NCBI GenBank assembly: GCA_002197995.1
Contig: NGZR01000003.1
Coordinates: 1,612,001 to 1,676,000 of the forward strand
DNA: 64,000 bases
Origin: Gaeumannomyces sp. JS-464
Taxonomy: Eukaryota; Ascomycota; Sordariomycetes; Magnaporthales; Magnaporthaceae
Direction: 5' to 3'
The position numbers and the translations under genes are program-made. The notes beneath the pieces were generated by a model. The model was not told the origin of the DNA and did not search any database. It saw only the letters and a program-made list of their open reading frames with translations. Positions 23,412 through 35,890 of this stretch are shown piece after piece (within the stretch, counting starts at the first letter, position 1; each line of letters begins with the position of its first letter).

Positions 23412-24725
23412 ATGGATCCAGCATCTCAAACGGCGCCCAGTAGCGCCGGCCAGTCGCCGCCAGCAGCTACCGGCCACCGGCGCAGCGCCACTGGCACCAG
23501 CAGCTTCCTCTCGAAGCTGCAGGCCCCCTTTCTAAGATCCTCCTCTGCCGCCAACCACCCGCCGCTAGACCACAGCAGCCCGGACGAGGGCGCCCTTGCC
23601 GACGCTGACGCTGCTGCTGCTCCCTCTTCCTCTCGGCCCTACAGCTCCCTCGCCAGTGCGCTGCAGCAGCAGAAGACGCGCCGCAGGAGGGGTTCGCTCC
23701 GCAAGGTCGCCCTGCTCGGACGCCGAGCCCAGCACGAGCGCCGCGAGTCGGCCGGCGCCCTCGAGTTTGAGCTGCAGCACGACAACCGGGTGCTGCCGTC
23801 CGTCTCTTCTACGCGGAAGGACGGCTCGTCCAAAGCGGCACCTCTGCCATCGTCATCTTCCTCGCCATCACCATCATCGTCGTCGTCATCCCTGCCATCC
23901 TTGACGCTGTCAACATTAGGTGCCCGCGCAGCCGATGTAGACTTGGACGGGACAGGCATCTCGGATGAAACACCCCGCCCGTCCACAGACGGCTCCACTA
24001 TAAGGACGCCGGCGAGCCCCAGGAGCAAAAGAACCAGGGACATCGGCTTTGGCCTCGGCGCCACAAAGCCTGGGACATACTGACGTTCCACCAAACACAA
24101 AGATTATCGACGGCGACATCACAGCGTCCAGCCCGACCATGATGTCCTACTCTACAACCACGACCGACGACGAGGACGGCCTGCACATGGCGCGCCGGCC
24201 GCCCTCTACCGCCTCGTCGCTGCTGCCGCGCCCGGACCGGCTCTCGTCCGGGTCCGAGTCGTACTTCCCCAGGGGAGGGCTGCTCTCCCCATCTGCCCGC
24301 ATCCCGCTGCAGCGGCGGCGGTCCGAGCACCGGGCCAAGTCGCCGCTGGCGCTGGCCAGCCTGTCGTCGACGATGCCGGCGCGGGGCGTCTCGCAGGAGC
24401 ACCACCGCCACCACCATCACCACCACCAACACCACCCGGCCGAGTGGGACTACTCGGAGACGGAGTGGTGGGGCTGGGTCGTGCTGTTCGTCACGTGGTT
24501 CGTCTTCGTCACAGGCATGGGCTCCTGCCTGGGCGTCTGGAGCTGGGCCTGGGACGTCGGCACCACGCCCTACGCGCCGCCCGAGCTCGAGGACGACCCG
24601 ACCCTGCCCATCGTGGGCTACTACCCAGCCCTCATCATCCTCACCTGCATCATGGCCTGGGTCTGGGTCGTGGTGGCGTGGATGGGGATGAAGTACTCCG
24701 CCATGCCAAAATCAGTGGCGACTGA
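23412..24725 (+). CDS. Conserved fungal two-helix membrane protein, function unknown
   Basis: I recognise the C-terminal pattern as conserved in filamentous fungi but know no function. The first 215 residues are Ser/Pro/Arg-rich and likely disordered, ending TPASPRSKRTRDIGFGLG. A one-base shift near 24065-24085 moves the frame to DVPPNTKIIDGDITASSPT. A His-rich run (about 24400-24440) precedes two membrane segments: WWGWVVLFVTWFVFVTGMGS, then LGVWSWAWDVGTTPYAPPEL, then GYYPALIILTCIMAWVWVVV. Just before the end a missing base near 24691 changes the tail; in the family-like frame it reads RHAKISGD and stops at 24723-24725. Read without that correction the frame ends at 24738. No introns were found. 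Confidence 0.7.
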
Positions 24726-25533
24726 GCGAGCCGTTTGATAACCCGTTTGCTTGCATATGTAGAGGTACTCGAACAAGTACGAAATATAATATATGCTTTT
24801 TTTTTGCTTCTTTTCCCGCTCAGCTGAATGTCACATGACCGCGACGTGGACACCCTCGATCCTAAAAAGATGAACTCGACGGATATGGATTCAGAGTAAA
24901 CACGACGAACAGCTGGATTTGCCCCTATACGTCATTGTCGTGAATGAGACGGCTGTTCTATGTAGTTGGCTCTATCTAGTGGTGGCGTCGGTGCAGTCCG
25001 TATTACGCAGAGCCCACAGTCATGTTACCGACTCCAACTGAAAGCGCCGGACGTTTACCGTATCCGGCATGATAACAGGTCAGGTGCCATGTCAGGAGAT
25101 TGTTTGCTGGTTGTCTCTCTCTCTCTCTGATGTGTTGGCAGTCTCCGACCCAATCGAGTAAGGCTGAATGGATGGATGTTGCGGTCAGTATCAGAATCCA
25201 GAAAGCACGTGCGCTTCGCAGCCTGAGGGCGTGCATCATGCACCCCGACCGCCACCCCCTTATTGTTATTTTTTCTTCTTCTTCTTTCTTTTCTAAATTC
25301 TCCAGCCATGACGAAATGTCCGGTCGGCGATTCATCCACCGGCATACGGCTGGCTGGGGCCCGAATGCGACTGGCCAGGAATCGGCTGGAGGCGCTAAGC
25401 CAGAGTCTCCGAACCAACCGCCGGCCGCCCCCTTGCTTAGGGGGGAATGGGTGGTCGAGTCCGGCTTGCGCTAGGCGATCGCGCTTGAGCGTGCAGTAGC
25501 GCGCAGCGTGGCAGACAAGGTTCCCGTGTCCTG

Positions 25534-25538
<5 letters not shown>

Positions 25539-25564
<26 letters not shown>

Positions 25565-25565
25565 T
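25539..25565. repeat. T27 homopolymer
   Basis: Uninterrupted run of 27 T in the gene desert. Confidence 0.95.
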
Positions 25566-27740
25566 CGGTTCTGGTGGCGGCCAGACGGGAGCGGTGAACA
25601 CGCGCCCGCTGCTGGGATTGGGTCGAACAAGCGCTGGGGAGGAATCAAAACAATCCTTTTGTGCTGTAGGCTGTTGCTTTTTTTTCCTTTTTTTTTTTTT
25701 TCCTCGAGGCTGGGGCTCCCTCCTAGTGTTAGTGTGCCTGATGATCGGCGTTAGATGCGCTTGTCCTGTCCCGGGTTTCCCTTTTTTCCAACCTCGCTCG
25801 TGCATCACACTCCTTCCTCTGTGTGCCCCTTGGCTCTATCGCTAAGCTTCGGTTTCAGACCGACCCGGGAAAGGGCTGGCGGCTGTTGCGGGTGCCGGGC
25901 GGGGGCATGGCAGGCCCAGCTAGCGCATGGACAACGGCCGTCAATTTTACCACATCATGGATTGGGTTGCGGTCCAGCCCGGGAGGAAGAAAAAAACGGG
26001 AACAGAGAAAAAAAAAAACTACCGGGGCGGCGGACGTTTGATGGCTGGCTGCCACGAACTGACGTTTTACTTGCAAAGTCTAATAGGCCAGTCCATCACC
26101 CAAACTTTGTTGCTCCCCACGGGTCGTGCCAAATGACACACACGGCTGGACCGGGAAGGGCTGGGCCTGGCTGCTGCCGTTGCCGCTGCCGCTTGCTGGG
26201 GGGCGAAGGGCCCGATGGCGCGCTGGGGGGTTGTTTTGCGTTTTTGTATCTCACAGCTCACCTTGCAACGGTGTGGCCAAGCTGCGGGTTCATCTATTCC
26301 GCACGTGGGCGTCGACCCGCGATGTGGTGGCTGCAACTGCTGAGTGAGGGAAACAAACAAACAGACACAACTTCAGATGTGATGTGATGCATCTGTGTTG
26401 TGCTTTGGCGTCGTGTCTGTCGGGCGCTGTCGTGCCCACACAGACAGAGGTACTGTGCACGTATCCGCACATCTCCCGTATGTGTATGTGCGTCCTGACC
26501 GAGACGGAGGCAGCGTGGTGGAGTCAATCTTGCCTCTGCCGGCCGGCCAAGAAAGCCTGACGAGGCGAGCCTTGGGACGCACATTTTCGCCTTCACACCC
26601 GTCCATCTTTTTTTATTTTTGTTCATTGCGCTCCATCATGCGGATTGCGAAACCCACAATCCACCGTGGTTAAACCCGCGAGTTGAAATTGCTGGGCCGT
26701 CTATCCCGCGCACCCAACTGCGGGGAATCGGATCGATGAGCCTCTCTCCTTTTGTTCACGCCTCCTCAGCTTGGGAAAAGCAGTCAGCCACTGCCACCAC
26801 CTGCACTAATACTGCAGGGACCCCCTCGCCAGTAAGCCCTTGCCCACGATGAGGCGACTGGCATTGTCACCGATCCGAGAATTCCCCTGCCACCCAAAGC
26901 GGGCCCCTTGTAACATACCCGTCTGCTGCCGCCAAGCAAACAAGACGTGGCGGGATTTTTTGGCTCAACTTTTATGGCGGGGAACCAAGTCGACCAGTGC
27001 AGGGGGAGGGAGAGGGAGAGAACAGGTCACATCGTCACGATTAGGTGGTGCCCATAGCTCCCAAGAGGATATCCAGAGCGATCAAACAAGCGGCAGTTCG
27101 TCCTCTTTGAGTGGCGGGGTTGCTGTCCTGTCAGCTTGAACGGATACTTCGGAAAATATGACCTGAGCTGAGGAGACTGATACCCAACAAGCCCGTCCAA
27201 ACGAGGCAATTGGCAGTTGAAGAAAACAAATGAAAGCAGATCATGAGAGGAAGAGGCAGAGACGGCGAGCTTGCCCCAACCAGCCATGCCAGCCCCCGCG
27301 GCGCCGAGGCCGAAAAAGAAAAGAGATCGTCAGTAGGCGACATGCAGCGCTCACGCTAATGGGAGCTCTGTGCATCAACGCCCGCCACTCATCTGGTGTT
27401 TGGTCCGGTGGGTCCTCGAAGCTGTTCGCCAGGCGGGAGGAGAGGACCCTTTTGTCAGCGCCCGTCGGGCCAATGGCTGCGGTCTGGTGCTGCCCGGCTG
27501 GCACCCTGTGGTGGAGGTGCCGATGGAGTCGGGAGGAGGTCGAGACTGGTCCGTGGCTGCAGAAGGGGGTGATGTGTGCTCGTACTGGAGAGGGGAGAGG
27601 CCGAGGCGACGTTTCGCGGTGCGCGGCTGTGATCTGTTTGTTTGGATAGAGAAGAAGGAGAAGGGGAGAAAAAAAAAGAAAAAAAAGAAAGATGCCAGAG
27701 CCAGACTTGGTACCAACCGCAGCCCCGACCATCCACGGCG

Positions 27741-27777
27741 GCCATCACCCATCACCCATCACCCATCATCCACCATC
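27741..27777. repeat. Short tandem CATCACC-type repeat
   Basis: Three to four tandem copies of a seven-base CATCACC unit with a degenerate end, in intergenic DNA. Confidence 0.75.
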
Positions 27778-29676
27778 AAAAAGAGAGTCAGGCCGGGCGC
27801 GGGGGCATTCCTTTGACTGTCGAGGCTGCACAATCCGAAACAGACAGTGCCGATGACCGGGCATGCTGCTTCTCCAACTCGCTGCAGAAAAATGCGGGTG
27901 CAGCGGCTAAAGCTGAGGCGGGCCAAGACGCCGCCGTGCATAAAGGGAAGAGGATGGAGAGTGTGTGATTTGGTGGCCTGGTCCACCCGCACCCGCACGC
28001 AGCACGCTTCTACAGTGCTAATGAGAGCTCGTCGGGTCGCCATGCCCTGGCGCGCCGGCCGAGTGTCCGTGAGCTGGGAAGCTGTTGTGTCGGAAGGTTT
28101 TCTTTCTTCTTTCTTTTTATTTCTCTTGTTGTTGCTCCTTGAAAGGGTGCTGTTCGCTCTTGGTGTCCCGTGTATTTGCTTCTCCCTAATGTGCCCACAC
28201 TCTGTTCCCCGTAGAACCAGCGCGGCCGAGCTAGCGAGCCCCTGCACGGGCTTCCTCGTCCGCGGCAGCCTGTCGCCAACGGCCCGCCTCCCCCTTGGAA
28301 TTGCGCAGGCTGGGCTGGCCGCGCAGCAAGGGGAAGCAGAGCCCAACCAGCGAGGCCCTGGCCGCTGAGGGAATAGCCAGCACAGGCGATGACGGATGGA
28401 TTCGAGCGTTGAGAGTCCTGATACCAGATGCACGCCTTTTGGCTCATGTTCTGTGATTTCCGCCACTCGTCGGACACCTGCCACCGGCATCAGCACAGGC
28501 CATCCCTCCATTCACTGCCTGCCCACCAGCCGACGTAGCAGCTGGCCTGCCTGCTGGATGTTGGGTGGGTGGGTGTGTGTCAAGGGACAAGACAAGGCCC
28601 AGCCCAGCCGTGGGTGGTTCCAGCAGCTGGTCCAGCAATTGGTTCCAGCAGAGGTGGTGGTGCCAGGCAAAAATTGCACCTGGCAAAAAGAAAATCGGGG
28701 GCCCAACCTCACCATCTCCAGACCCCTGCTTTCCCTCCTTGCCTCCCTCTTCCTTATTTTTTTTTTCCTGGCCCGCCCAACCTACTTTTTTTTTCCACAC
28801 CCTCACCCACAACCGCCACACGCCGTAATCCATCCTCCTCTTCTCACACAACCTGCCCTTTCGCCGCCAGGGGGAAAGAAGAATGAATCAGACGCCCCGA
28901 ATCGCATCGTCCTGTTGATTCTTTTCTCCCCCGACTTTGCGACTCGATTCTCGGTTCTTACGCGGCGCGCCGGCCATTTCGTCTCATCCGGTTTCCACAT
29001 CGTGCCTGTGGCGTTTCCACCTTCGATGCATCATCCTGCTGCCCTCTGCTGAGCCAACTGGCAGCAAGAAAGAGACGCGCCCACCCCCCGGCTGCCATCG
29101 AGCCCCCAGCGTCTCCGCCCCGACTCCCGACGCAAGCAAACACTTGAGAGCTGCAGCTGCAGCTTTGCCGATTGCCTCATCGTCCTCGTCCTCGTCCTCG
29201 TCGCCCTCGAGCGTCGTCCCGCCCGATCGACCCGAACAAGAAGCAGCACTGTCTCGGAGTGCCCCCTTTCGCTAGGACGGGCCAGCCGACACCGACTTTT
29301 CTCGGCCGTGCTCCCGACGCAATTCCACCAGCCATACACCCCCGACCTCCCAACCCGCAACCCATCACTTTGCATTAATTCTCATTCAACGCATTAATCG
29401 ACCCGGGAACATCCCCATCTGCCATTGCACCTCCTCCCAACTGTTAATCTGCCTCGTCGCCCTCTTCCCACGGCCCGTCTCGATTTAACGTGGCGTCGGC
29501 GCTTCACTGCATCCCTCACACAACCGTCTATCGCAATCGCCGCCCCCATACTCCCTTGCCGCCATATCCTCTGGCCGCAACCGATCCCTCTCGACTGCAA
29601 ACCGAGTCCGGTCGGTTGCTTCTTCCATCGCCGACCGTCCTCCCGCGACAGCCACGGTCCGTGGCCAGCCGCCGCG

Positions 29677-31559
29677 ATGAGGGAAGTCAACTTCAGCATC
29701 CCCAACGTCAACAAGGCGTCTGTGGGCATCACCACCGCGCTCTACGATCGTCGTGCGCTCGATTGCACATCGACCCTCCCCCTTATCAACTCGCTTAATC
29801 ATCTCGCCTACCTCACGACCTCGTCCGCCCGTATCAGGGACATCCTCACTGTCGATGGCGGCATCGAGAGGTTAATCTGCATCCTCAAGCAGGGCAGGAG
29901 CAAAGACATGATGGACATGTGGAAATGGAACCTCGCCTTCCAGTGCGTCGTCAACATAGGCGTCAGAGGCACCGAGGGCGTGCGCACCAGGGTCGTCGAG
30001 GCCGACATGGTTCCTGTCATCGCCACCATTCTCGACAACTACATCCAGGTAGTCGAGAAATGCCGCGAGAAGCAGGAGGAGGCCAAGAAGCAGCTGCAGG
30101 AGCACCACGGCCGCAGCCGCGAGCACAGGAGCAAGGCGTCTAGCTTCGCCAACAGAAACGGCCGCGTCGACGTCGATCACCGCTCGTTCCGGAGACAGGC
30201 TCCTCCGCCATCCATCGACGTCGGTGCCTCCTTTGCAGGCCCGTCATCGGCCGCTGAACATATTGCCACCGACGGCGCTTCCGTCGCTGCCATTCCGCAG
30301 CAGGTCACCACCCCTCCCGACCGAACCCAGTTCGCCCTTCACCACCGTGGCATCCATCATCGCCATTACCACCGGGGCACCGAAACTCATCCCAGCCTCC
30401 CATCGCCCTCGCGCCAGACCATCCAACCCCTCGCCGCTGCCATCCAGCCCACCATGGATGCTGCCGCCTCCGCCGACGGTTTCGTTAGGCCCGTCCGCGA
30501 CATCGATAGGCTTCCTTCCATGATGCCTTTTGTCCACCCAATCATTTCCTCCCAACCCGCCTCTCCCACGACCCCCCTGCCTCCTCCGCAAATCCGGTCG
30601 CCCACCGTGCGGCCGGTTTCGATGCTTGCCCCTGCGGTCCGCTCCCGGCGGCGACCATCCATCCGTCACCAGAATTCTACTGCCACGGCGGACTCGGACG
30701 AAATTTCTGCCGACGGCATGCAATCGGACGAGTCTCCCGATGCCGAGATGTCTGGCACGACGGACATGCAGACCGCCGTCAACATCCAGGACATCTCGAT
30801 GGAGGAAAACGATAGCATTCTCGCTGGCGCCGCCATCGAGCTCAACACGCCACCGTTTCCGAGACGCAAGACGCGGGCACTTTCAACATCACACACCGCG
30901 GGCCGATGGACGGCAGCATTGCCAACAACACGGCCGTGACCCCAGTTCCCGCGATCGGTCTGTCTCCTAACCGGCCGGCGATGGTAACGCCGCCTCAGCC
31001 GTCAATGCCGCAGACCAGCGTGCCTCGGTATCTGCTGGACCGCCAGGTCACACCGAACCCGCAGATGCTTGCCGCTATGCCCCGGGAGGAGGACGTTCTT
31101 ATGTCGCTGCAATTGCTGGCGTACGTTTCCAAGTACTGCAACCTGCGGTCCTATTTCCAAAAGAGCCATCTGGTCCCGCGCCTGAAAATTGGCAAGGAGA
31201 TCCAGCTCCTCGACGGCGACGACGCCACCCTCGAGTCTCCCCTGGACGAGGAGCTTGAAGAGGAATACCTGCTTCCCAACGACCTGAACATCTTCCCGCT
31301 GGTTGAGAAGTTCACGGTTAGGTACCACTCGACCGATATGCAGTACTGGGCTGGTGTCGTCATGAGGAATCTTTGCCGCAAGGATGACACCCGTGGGGGG
31401 ATTCGCCAATGCGCCTACTACCAGTGCGGCAAGTGGGAGGAGTTTACCCGGCAGTTCGCCAAGTGCCGCCGGTGTCGCCGCACCAAGTACTGCAGCAAGG
31501 AGTGCCAAAAGAGCGCGTGGGCCTTCCATCGTCATTGGTGTGTTGCTGCCACGCAATGA
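29677..31559 (+). CDS. samB: MYND zinc-finger protein SamB/Mub1
   Basis: Mub1 partners the Ubr2 ubiquitin ligase (Rpn4 turnover) in yeast; SamB affects morphogenesis in Aspergillus. The start MREVNFSIPNVNKASVGITT is characteristic. The N-terminal armadillo-like part includes LPLINSLNHLAYLTTSS, GGIERLICILKQGRSKD and WKWNLAFQCVVNIGVRG. A long Ser/Pro/His-rich linker follows. The C-terminal part carries REEDVLMSLQLLAYVSKYCN and YHSTDMQYWAGVVMRNLCRK. The MYND finger at the very end has its Cys/His ligands in CAYYQCGKW, FAKCRRCRRTKYCSKECQ and HRHWC. The frame shifts once between about 30850 and 30900, from the linker into FNITHRGPMDG; no intron fits. The long linker makes the protein about 625 residues. 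Confidence 0.92.
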
Positions 31560-32388
31560 TGGTTTGATGAGGGAGCATTTTGCAATCCTTCCTGGGCCGA
31601 CGACGACGCGATGCGGACGGCATTATTTGCCTCTGCCACTCCCATCCAGCGACTTCGCCCTCGTTACCGCTTTATTTCTGCTTCCCGGATTGATGCGGCA
31701 TAGCAAGCAAAACACAAGCATATCAGAGTTGCATGGCGTGTTTTTTTGTGATACCACGATTACCAACATTTTCAACCCTACTTCATTTTTTTTTCCCCAC
31801 CAATCTCCCGGGGTTCGAACATGCCCCGGCCCACAGGCAGCGATCGATTTTATTTTTGCAACCACGGGTACTCCATGGATCGGTCACCTTTTCGTTTCTT
31901 CTCTTTCTTTTGTTCCTTTGTTCTCTTTTGTCTTGATATATCACGGACGACGATGGGAATACCAACCCAATGCTATTAGCTGATCAAGCGCAATTATCGG
32001 GGAATACCCCCTTCCCTGGGTGGACTTTGATGGAGATGATATTTGGGAGTCACTATAGACTTCCCAGCCTCCGACCTTAGCTTACTCAGGCTGTCTTTTA
32101 AATGTTTCTTATTCTGTGTTTTCTATGTGCCCCGAATCTACGATATTGCATCCCGTCTTTTAAGCAGACGCAACTCCGTCTCCCTTCCAGAAGCGTCGTC
32201 GGTGTGGAATGGTCGGCAGCGAACTGCAAAGTCTTGTGGTTTTTTTTGGTTTTTTTTTTTTGGAATCTGCATTGCCATTATCGTTGAACATTGCGCCCGG
32301 GGGAGGAATTGGCTGTCACTTTCAACAGAACAAGTGCGGCTTTCTGATCCCTTCCTTGTTTGTCTTTTAATCACGTTGTTGCAGGAAT

Positions 32389-32408
32389 GGGGGGGGGGGG
32401 GGGGGGGG
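32389..32408. repeat. G20 homopolymer
   Basis: Uninterrupted run of 20 G, a potential quadruplex or replication-slippage site, in a 3' flank. Confidence 0.9.
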
Positions 32409-33519
32409 ACTGTTCAGTGGTCAATCAACCACTTCCTGGCTTGGCTTCTCTCTCTCCCCATTTTCTGATTTGCTTTTGTCTTTTGTAATTTGCGGTTCAT
32501 TCCATTTGTTTTGTCTCTGTTCTTTCGTCTACTGTGTAGCATTGGGTGGTGAAGTCTGGAGTTTTCGTTTTTTTTTTCCTTCCTCTTTCCAAGTTGCCCG
32601 GAGGACAATTTGCTTAGATAACGGCTGCTGAAATGATAACCTCTCCTGTCCTCCTGTCCTCCTCTCGTCTCACATCTTTGTTGCTTCCTAGCTTGTCGTT
32701 TTGGTTTGTTTTTGGCCTTTTCTTTCTGTCCGTTGATCTCTTCATTTCCCCTTTTGATTCTTAAAATGCCACTAACAACTGAAAGAGAGGCCAATATCCT
32801 CCTGGGGATTCTCTTTTCCCCGAGCACTTGAACACACACCAACGCCGTATGCGCAAGACGTATCAAGGAAAATCGGAGGCACGTGGAAGTTGCCGATACC
32901 CCCCGATTGTTTTTTTTGAAGCCGGTGGAAGAGGATGGATCACGGTGTTATCGCGGGCTAGCAGGGTGAAGCCTGGGTGGGAGTGACTGGAGTGGTTTGC
33001 CGTCGTGAAGAAGATGAAGTAAGTCTGTCTACGCATGTTGGCTAGGCGTTGGCGTCGAGGGGTGGCGGTTTTGATGGCGGACGAGTCTTTTATATACCAA
33101 AGTAGGGGAGGCGGGAAAATATGAGCAAACCCCGGATGGATAACTAAGCCAGGAAAAATTGCCGATACCTAGCTGTAGGGTATCGGGAACGGAGGATATC
33201 GAGTGGTTTATCTGCGCACGTCTTAAGACATTGCTATATCGGGGAGGGAGAAAGGAGACTTTTTCTCTACCAGTTCTCTTCAAGCTTTTATGCGTGATGG
33301 TGCGATTCCTTGGTCTTTTTGATGGCTGCTGTAGCCGTCGCACTTCCCGAGGAACTTGGCAGTGGTTTGAGAACGTAGAGGCTGGCAATCAGAGGTAACG
33401 GTTGGCTTGACGCTGTCTATATACCAAGATGCTCTCTTACTGTTATAATAGCCGCGTCGCCCGAGAGCAACATCTCTTTTATCTCACACTTCCTTTTTCA
33501 CCGACACCACTCAACGCGT

Positions 33520-33538
33520 CCCCCCCCCCCCCCCCCCC
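33520..33538. repeat. C19 homopolymer just past the EBP2 stop
   Basis: Uninterrupted run of 19 C on the + strand, a G run in the EBP2 3' untranslated region, five bases beyond the stop codon. Confidence 0.9.
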
Positions 33539-33543
33539 ACTTT

Positions 33544-35066
33544 TCACCTCTTGGACGCCCTGGCCAGACGTTTGCTCTTCCCCGGCCGCGGCGCCGACTT
33601 GCCCTTCATCTTCTTGGCGCTGAAGCCGCTGAGGTCGCCCGAGCTGAGGGCGTCGCCCGACTTGGAGAATTTCTTCTTGCCGCCGAAGCCGTACTTCTCG
33701 TTCTTCTTTTGGCGCTTCCGGCCCGGCTCGCCCCCGCGGCCGCCGGCGCCGGCCCCCTTCTTGCCGTTTGCGGCGCCGGCACTCCTGTGCTGCTTGAGCT
33801 CGTTGTCGACGGCCACGTCGAACAGGTCGGCCTCGCGCTCCGGCAGGGCGGCGGAGGATTCTTGGCGCTCTGTTTTCGAGGGAGAAGTATTTGGTCAGCA
33901 AAAAAAAAAAAAAAAAAGCTACAAAAAAGGGCAGATCAAGGGCGGTAATCGTACTTCGCTTCAGGCTCTGGATCTTCTCGAGCGTGTCTTTCTTGGCCTT
34001 GGCGCGCTCTTGCAGCTTCGCGACCTGGACCTGCTTGCCGAACTTCTTGAGGTCGCGCAGCTTGCGGGCATCGGCGGCCGCCCTCTTGGCCGTGGCGTCC
34101 TCGACCAGCTTGGCCTTGACCTTCTCCATGTGCTCGTCGGGCTTGACCATCTCGGCAAAGTAGTCGCCCGGCCGGGTGAAGGGGACGCCTCGGCGCGCAG
34201 CAGGGCCGCCCGCGCCGGGCCGCGTCGAGGCACTGCTTGTACAGGGCCAGCTCGCGCGCCAGGTCGTCGGCCACGTCGGGGATCTCGGTCTCGGTCGCGG
34301 GGCCGGCCGAGACGACGCACATGTGCGACGAGAAGGGCGCGGCCCCGGGGGCCGTGGGCAGCGCTATGCGCGACAGCGAGGCCAGCAGCGCCGTCGTGTT
34401 GTTGATGGTCAGCCGCTGGTGCGGGATCAGGTCCGACTTGTCCTCCTCGTCCAGGTCCTCCAGATCGCTCATGGCGATGTCCTCGTCTTCTTCGTCCTCC
34501 CTCCTCTCTCGTCATCGTCGTCGTCCTTGTCGGCTGCGGCGGCTGCGGCTTTTGCTGCGGCCTTTGCCTTCTCTTCGGCCTTGGTCTTCTTTGTGGCTAC
34601 TGCAGGCGCCTTTGCTTTGGGGCGGCTGATCTTCTCCTCCATCTCCACCTCAGACTCGGACTCAGAGTCGCTGTCTTCCAGGTTGCCCAGGTTTACCTGC
34701 AAATAGTTGCGAATCAAGTTAGCCCCCCTGTCTGCGACCACTCCCACACGCCACAAAGGGCTTCAGAGCCCTGGGACGGACGGAAAAGAGTATGCACACC
34801 TCGTCCTCTTCCTCCTCGTCGTCGTCATCTGAATCCTCCTCGGCCTCCATGTCAAACATGGGGTTGTCGTCGTCCTCATCGCTGCCCTCGTCCTCCCAAT
34901 CATCCTCGCCCTCGTCTGCGGCGGATGCGGGCCTGCCTTTACTGGCCGATTTCCTCTTTTCCTTTTCTTTGTGGATCGCCTTGATCCTGCGCTGCTCCTT
35001 TTTCTTGCGCAAGTCGATGCCCTTCTCCGCCGCCAGGGCGAGCTTCAGTTTGGACTTGGTGACCAT
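33544..35066 (-). CDS. EBP2: rRNA-processing protein Ebp2
   Basis: Nucleolar factor for 27S pre-rRNA processing and 60S assembly. Exons are 35066-34800, 34696-33955 and 33869-33544, with introns of 103 and 85 bases. The N-terminus is basic (MVTKSKLKLALAAEKGIDLR), then strongly acidic. The conserved core reads MSDLEDLDEEDKSDLIPHQR, LTINNTTALLASLSRIALP, LARELALYKQCLDAA, VPFTRPGDYFAEMVKPDEHM and LRDLKKFGKQVQ. The end is Lys/Arg/Gly-rich (KKMKGKSAPRPGKSKRLA). The second intron carries an A18 run on the + strand, a T tract before its acceptor. Frameshifts occur near 34490-34505 (in a purine run) and twice near 34180-34210 (in a GC run); none has splice signals. About 440 residues, normal for the family. 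Confidence 0.92.
33900..33917. repeat. A18 homopolymer in EBP2 intron 2
   Basis: Serves as an exaggerated polypyrimidine tract upstream of the AACAG acceptor on the minus strand. Confidence 0.9.
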
Positions 35067-35890
35067 CCTTGTTCGCGCTCGTCTTTGAAAATGCTCCTGC
35101 GCAGCTTCAGTGTAGTCGCGGTGGTGTAGGATTAGTGTGCGACTCGGACCAATCTGGCGGGAGGTGTTTGTCGGGAGTCGAGTGCGGTTCCCGACCTGAG
35201 ATGGAACCCGCGATGAATTGACTGGCTGGACCATTGACAGAGCTCCGCGTCGGCGATTTTTTTTTTTTTTTTTCCCCTTTCGGCGGGACCTCAAAAATTC
35301 TGCCGCTGTTTTTTCGCCGGCGGCTGTTCACCGCCCCCAAAGACCGGGGATGCGGGTGGGGACCGCACGGTCCAGTAGCTTAAGTTGGATAACGCCCCTG
35401 CGGCAGCGACACTTCGACTGCACGAAGTCGCCTTCTTTCGATCTTTCGACGTGAGGAATGCCCAAGTTTGCCAACAATGGCCGCACAATTTTCCCCCTTT
35501 GTTTAGTGTATGTACCTAAGGGTTTATACTTCCGCAGGGGCCTCTGCACAAAGACTCTTGGTATTTTGCTTTGTTTCCAATCCTGGCCGCCACTGATATT
35601 GTTCCTTGTGATGTGCCTGCCAGGGGTTGGGGGTAAACTTGAGGAATATCAAAAGGAGCCTCTTCGGCTAACGATACCCCGAACACCCAAAGGCGAAAGC
35701 AAAACAACAGCTCTTTTCTCCAAAACACGTATTAATGACCCATGCAAGAATGGTTCCGAGTAGGCCGATAGCTCCTGGCCGTCAGCTAGTTCGCGAATCA
35801 CAGAGGGAATGCATGTCAAGTGATAGCCCAGTGATGTTCGGACGAGGGGACGACAGCCTCTGTATATCTGGTTCCTGGTATGACTGCCAC
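35067..35890. promoter_or_regulatory. EBP2 upstream region
   Basis: Promoter side of EBP2. Contains a T17 run at 35257-35273. No coding region is seen. Confidence 0.4.

Larger units (their letters stand above)
24739..29676. other. Gene desert upstream of samB
   Basis: Almost 5 kb with no recognisable gene on either strand. It holds T runs (25539-25565, 25687-25701), a CT run (25114-25129), GT/GGGT repeats near 28564-28580 and tandem CATCACC-type units (about 27741-27775). The CT-rich, ATG-poor stretch at about 28740-29676 looks like promoter and 5' leader of samB. Open frames are short and compositionally biased. A non-coding transcript cannot be excluded. Confidence 0.45.
31560..33543. other. 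Long convergent 3' region, no gene seen
   Basis: About 2 kb between the 3' ends of samB and EBP2. T-rich, with a G20 run at 32389-32408 and a C19 run at 33520-33538. I see no convincing coding region on either strand. The length is unusual for convergent neighbours, so an unrecognised transcript is possible. Confidence 0.45.

Noticed and set aside
27741..27777. CRISPR-like tandem repeats
   Set aside because: Units are seven bases with no spacers, in a eukaryotic context; a simple microsatellite.
31801..31830. Hairpin with TTCGAAC loop after samB as a tRNA T-arm
   Set aside because: Only an isolated short inverted repeat with an over-long loop; no other tRNA arms nearby.
32414..32866. A 150-codon Lys-rich minus-strand frame downstream of samB
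   Set aside because: Reads as the complement of a T-rich 3' untranslated region; no motif.
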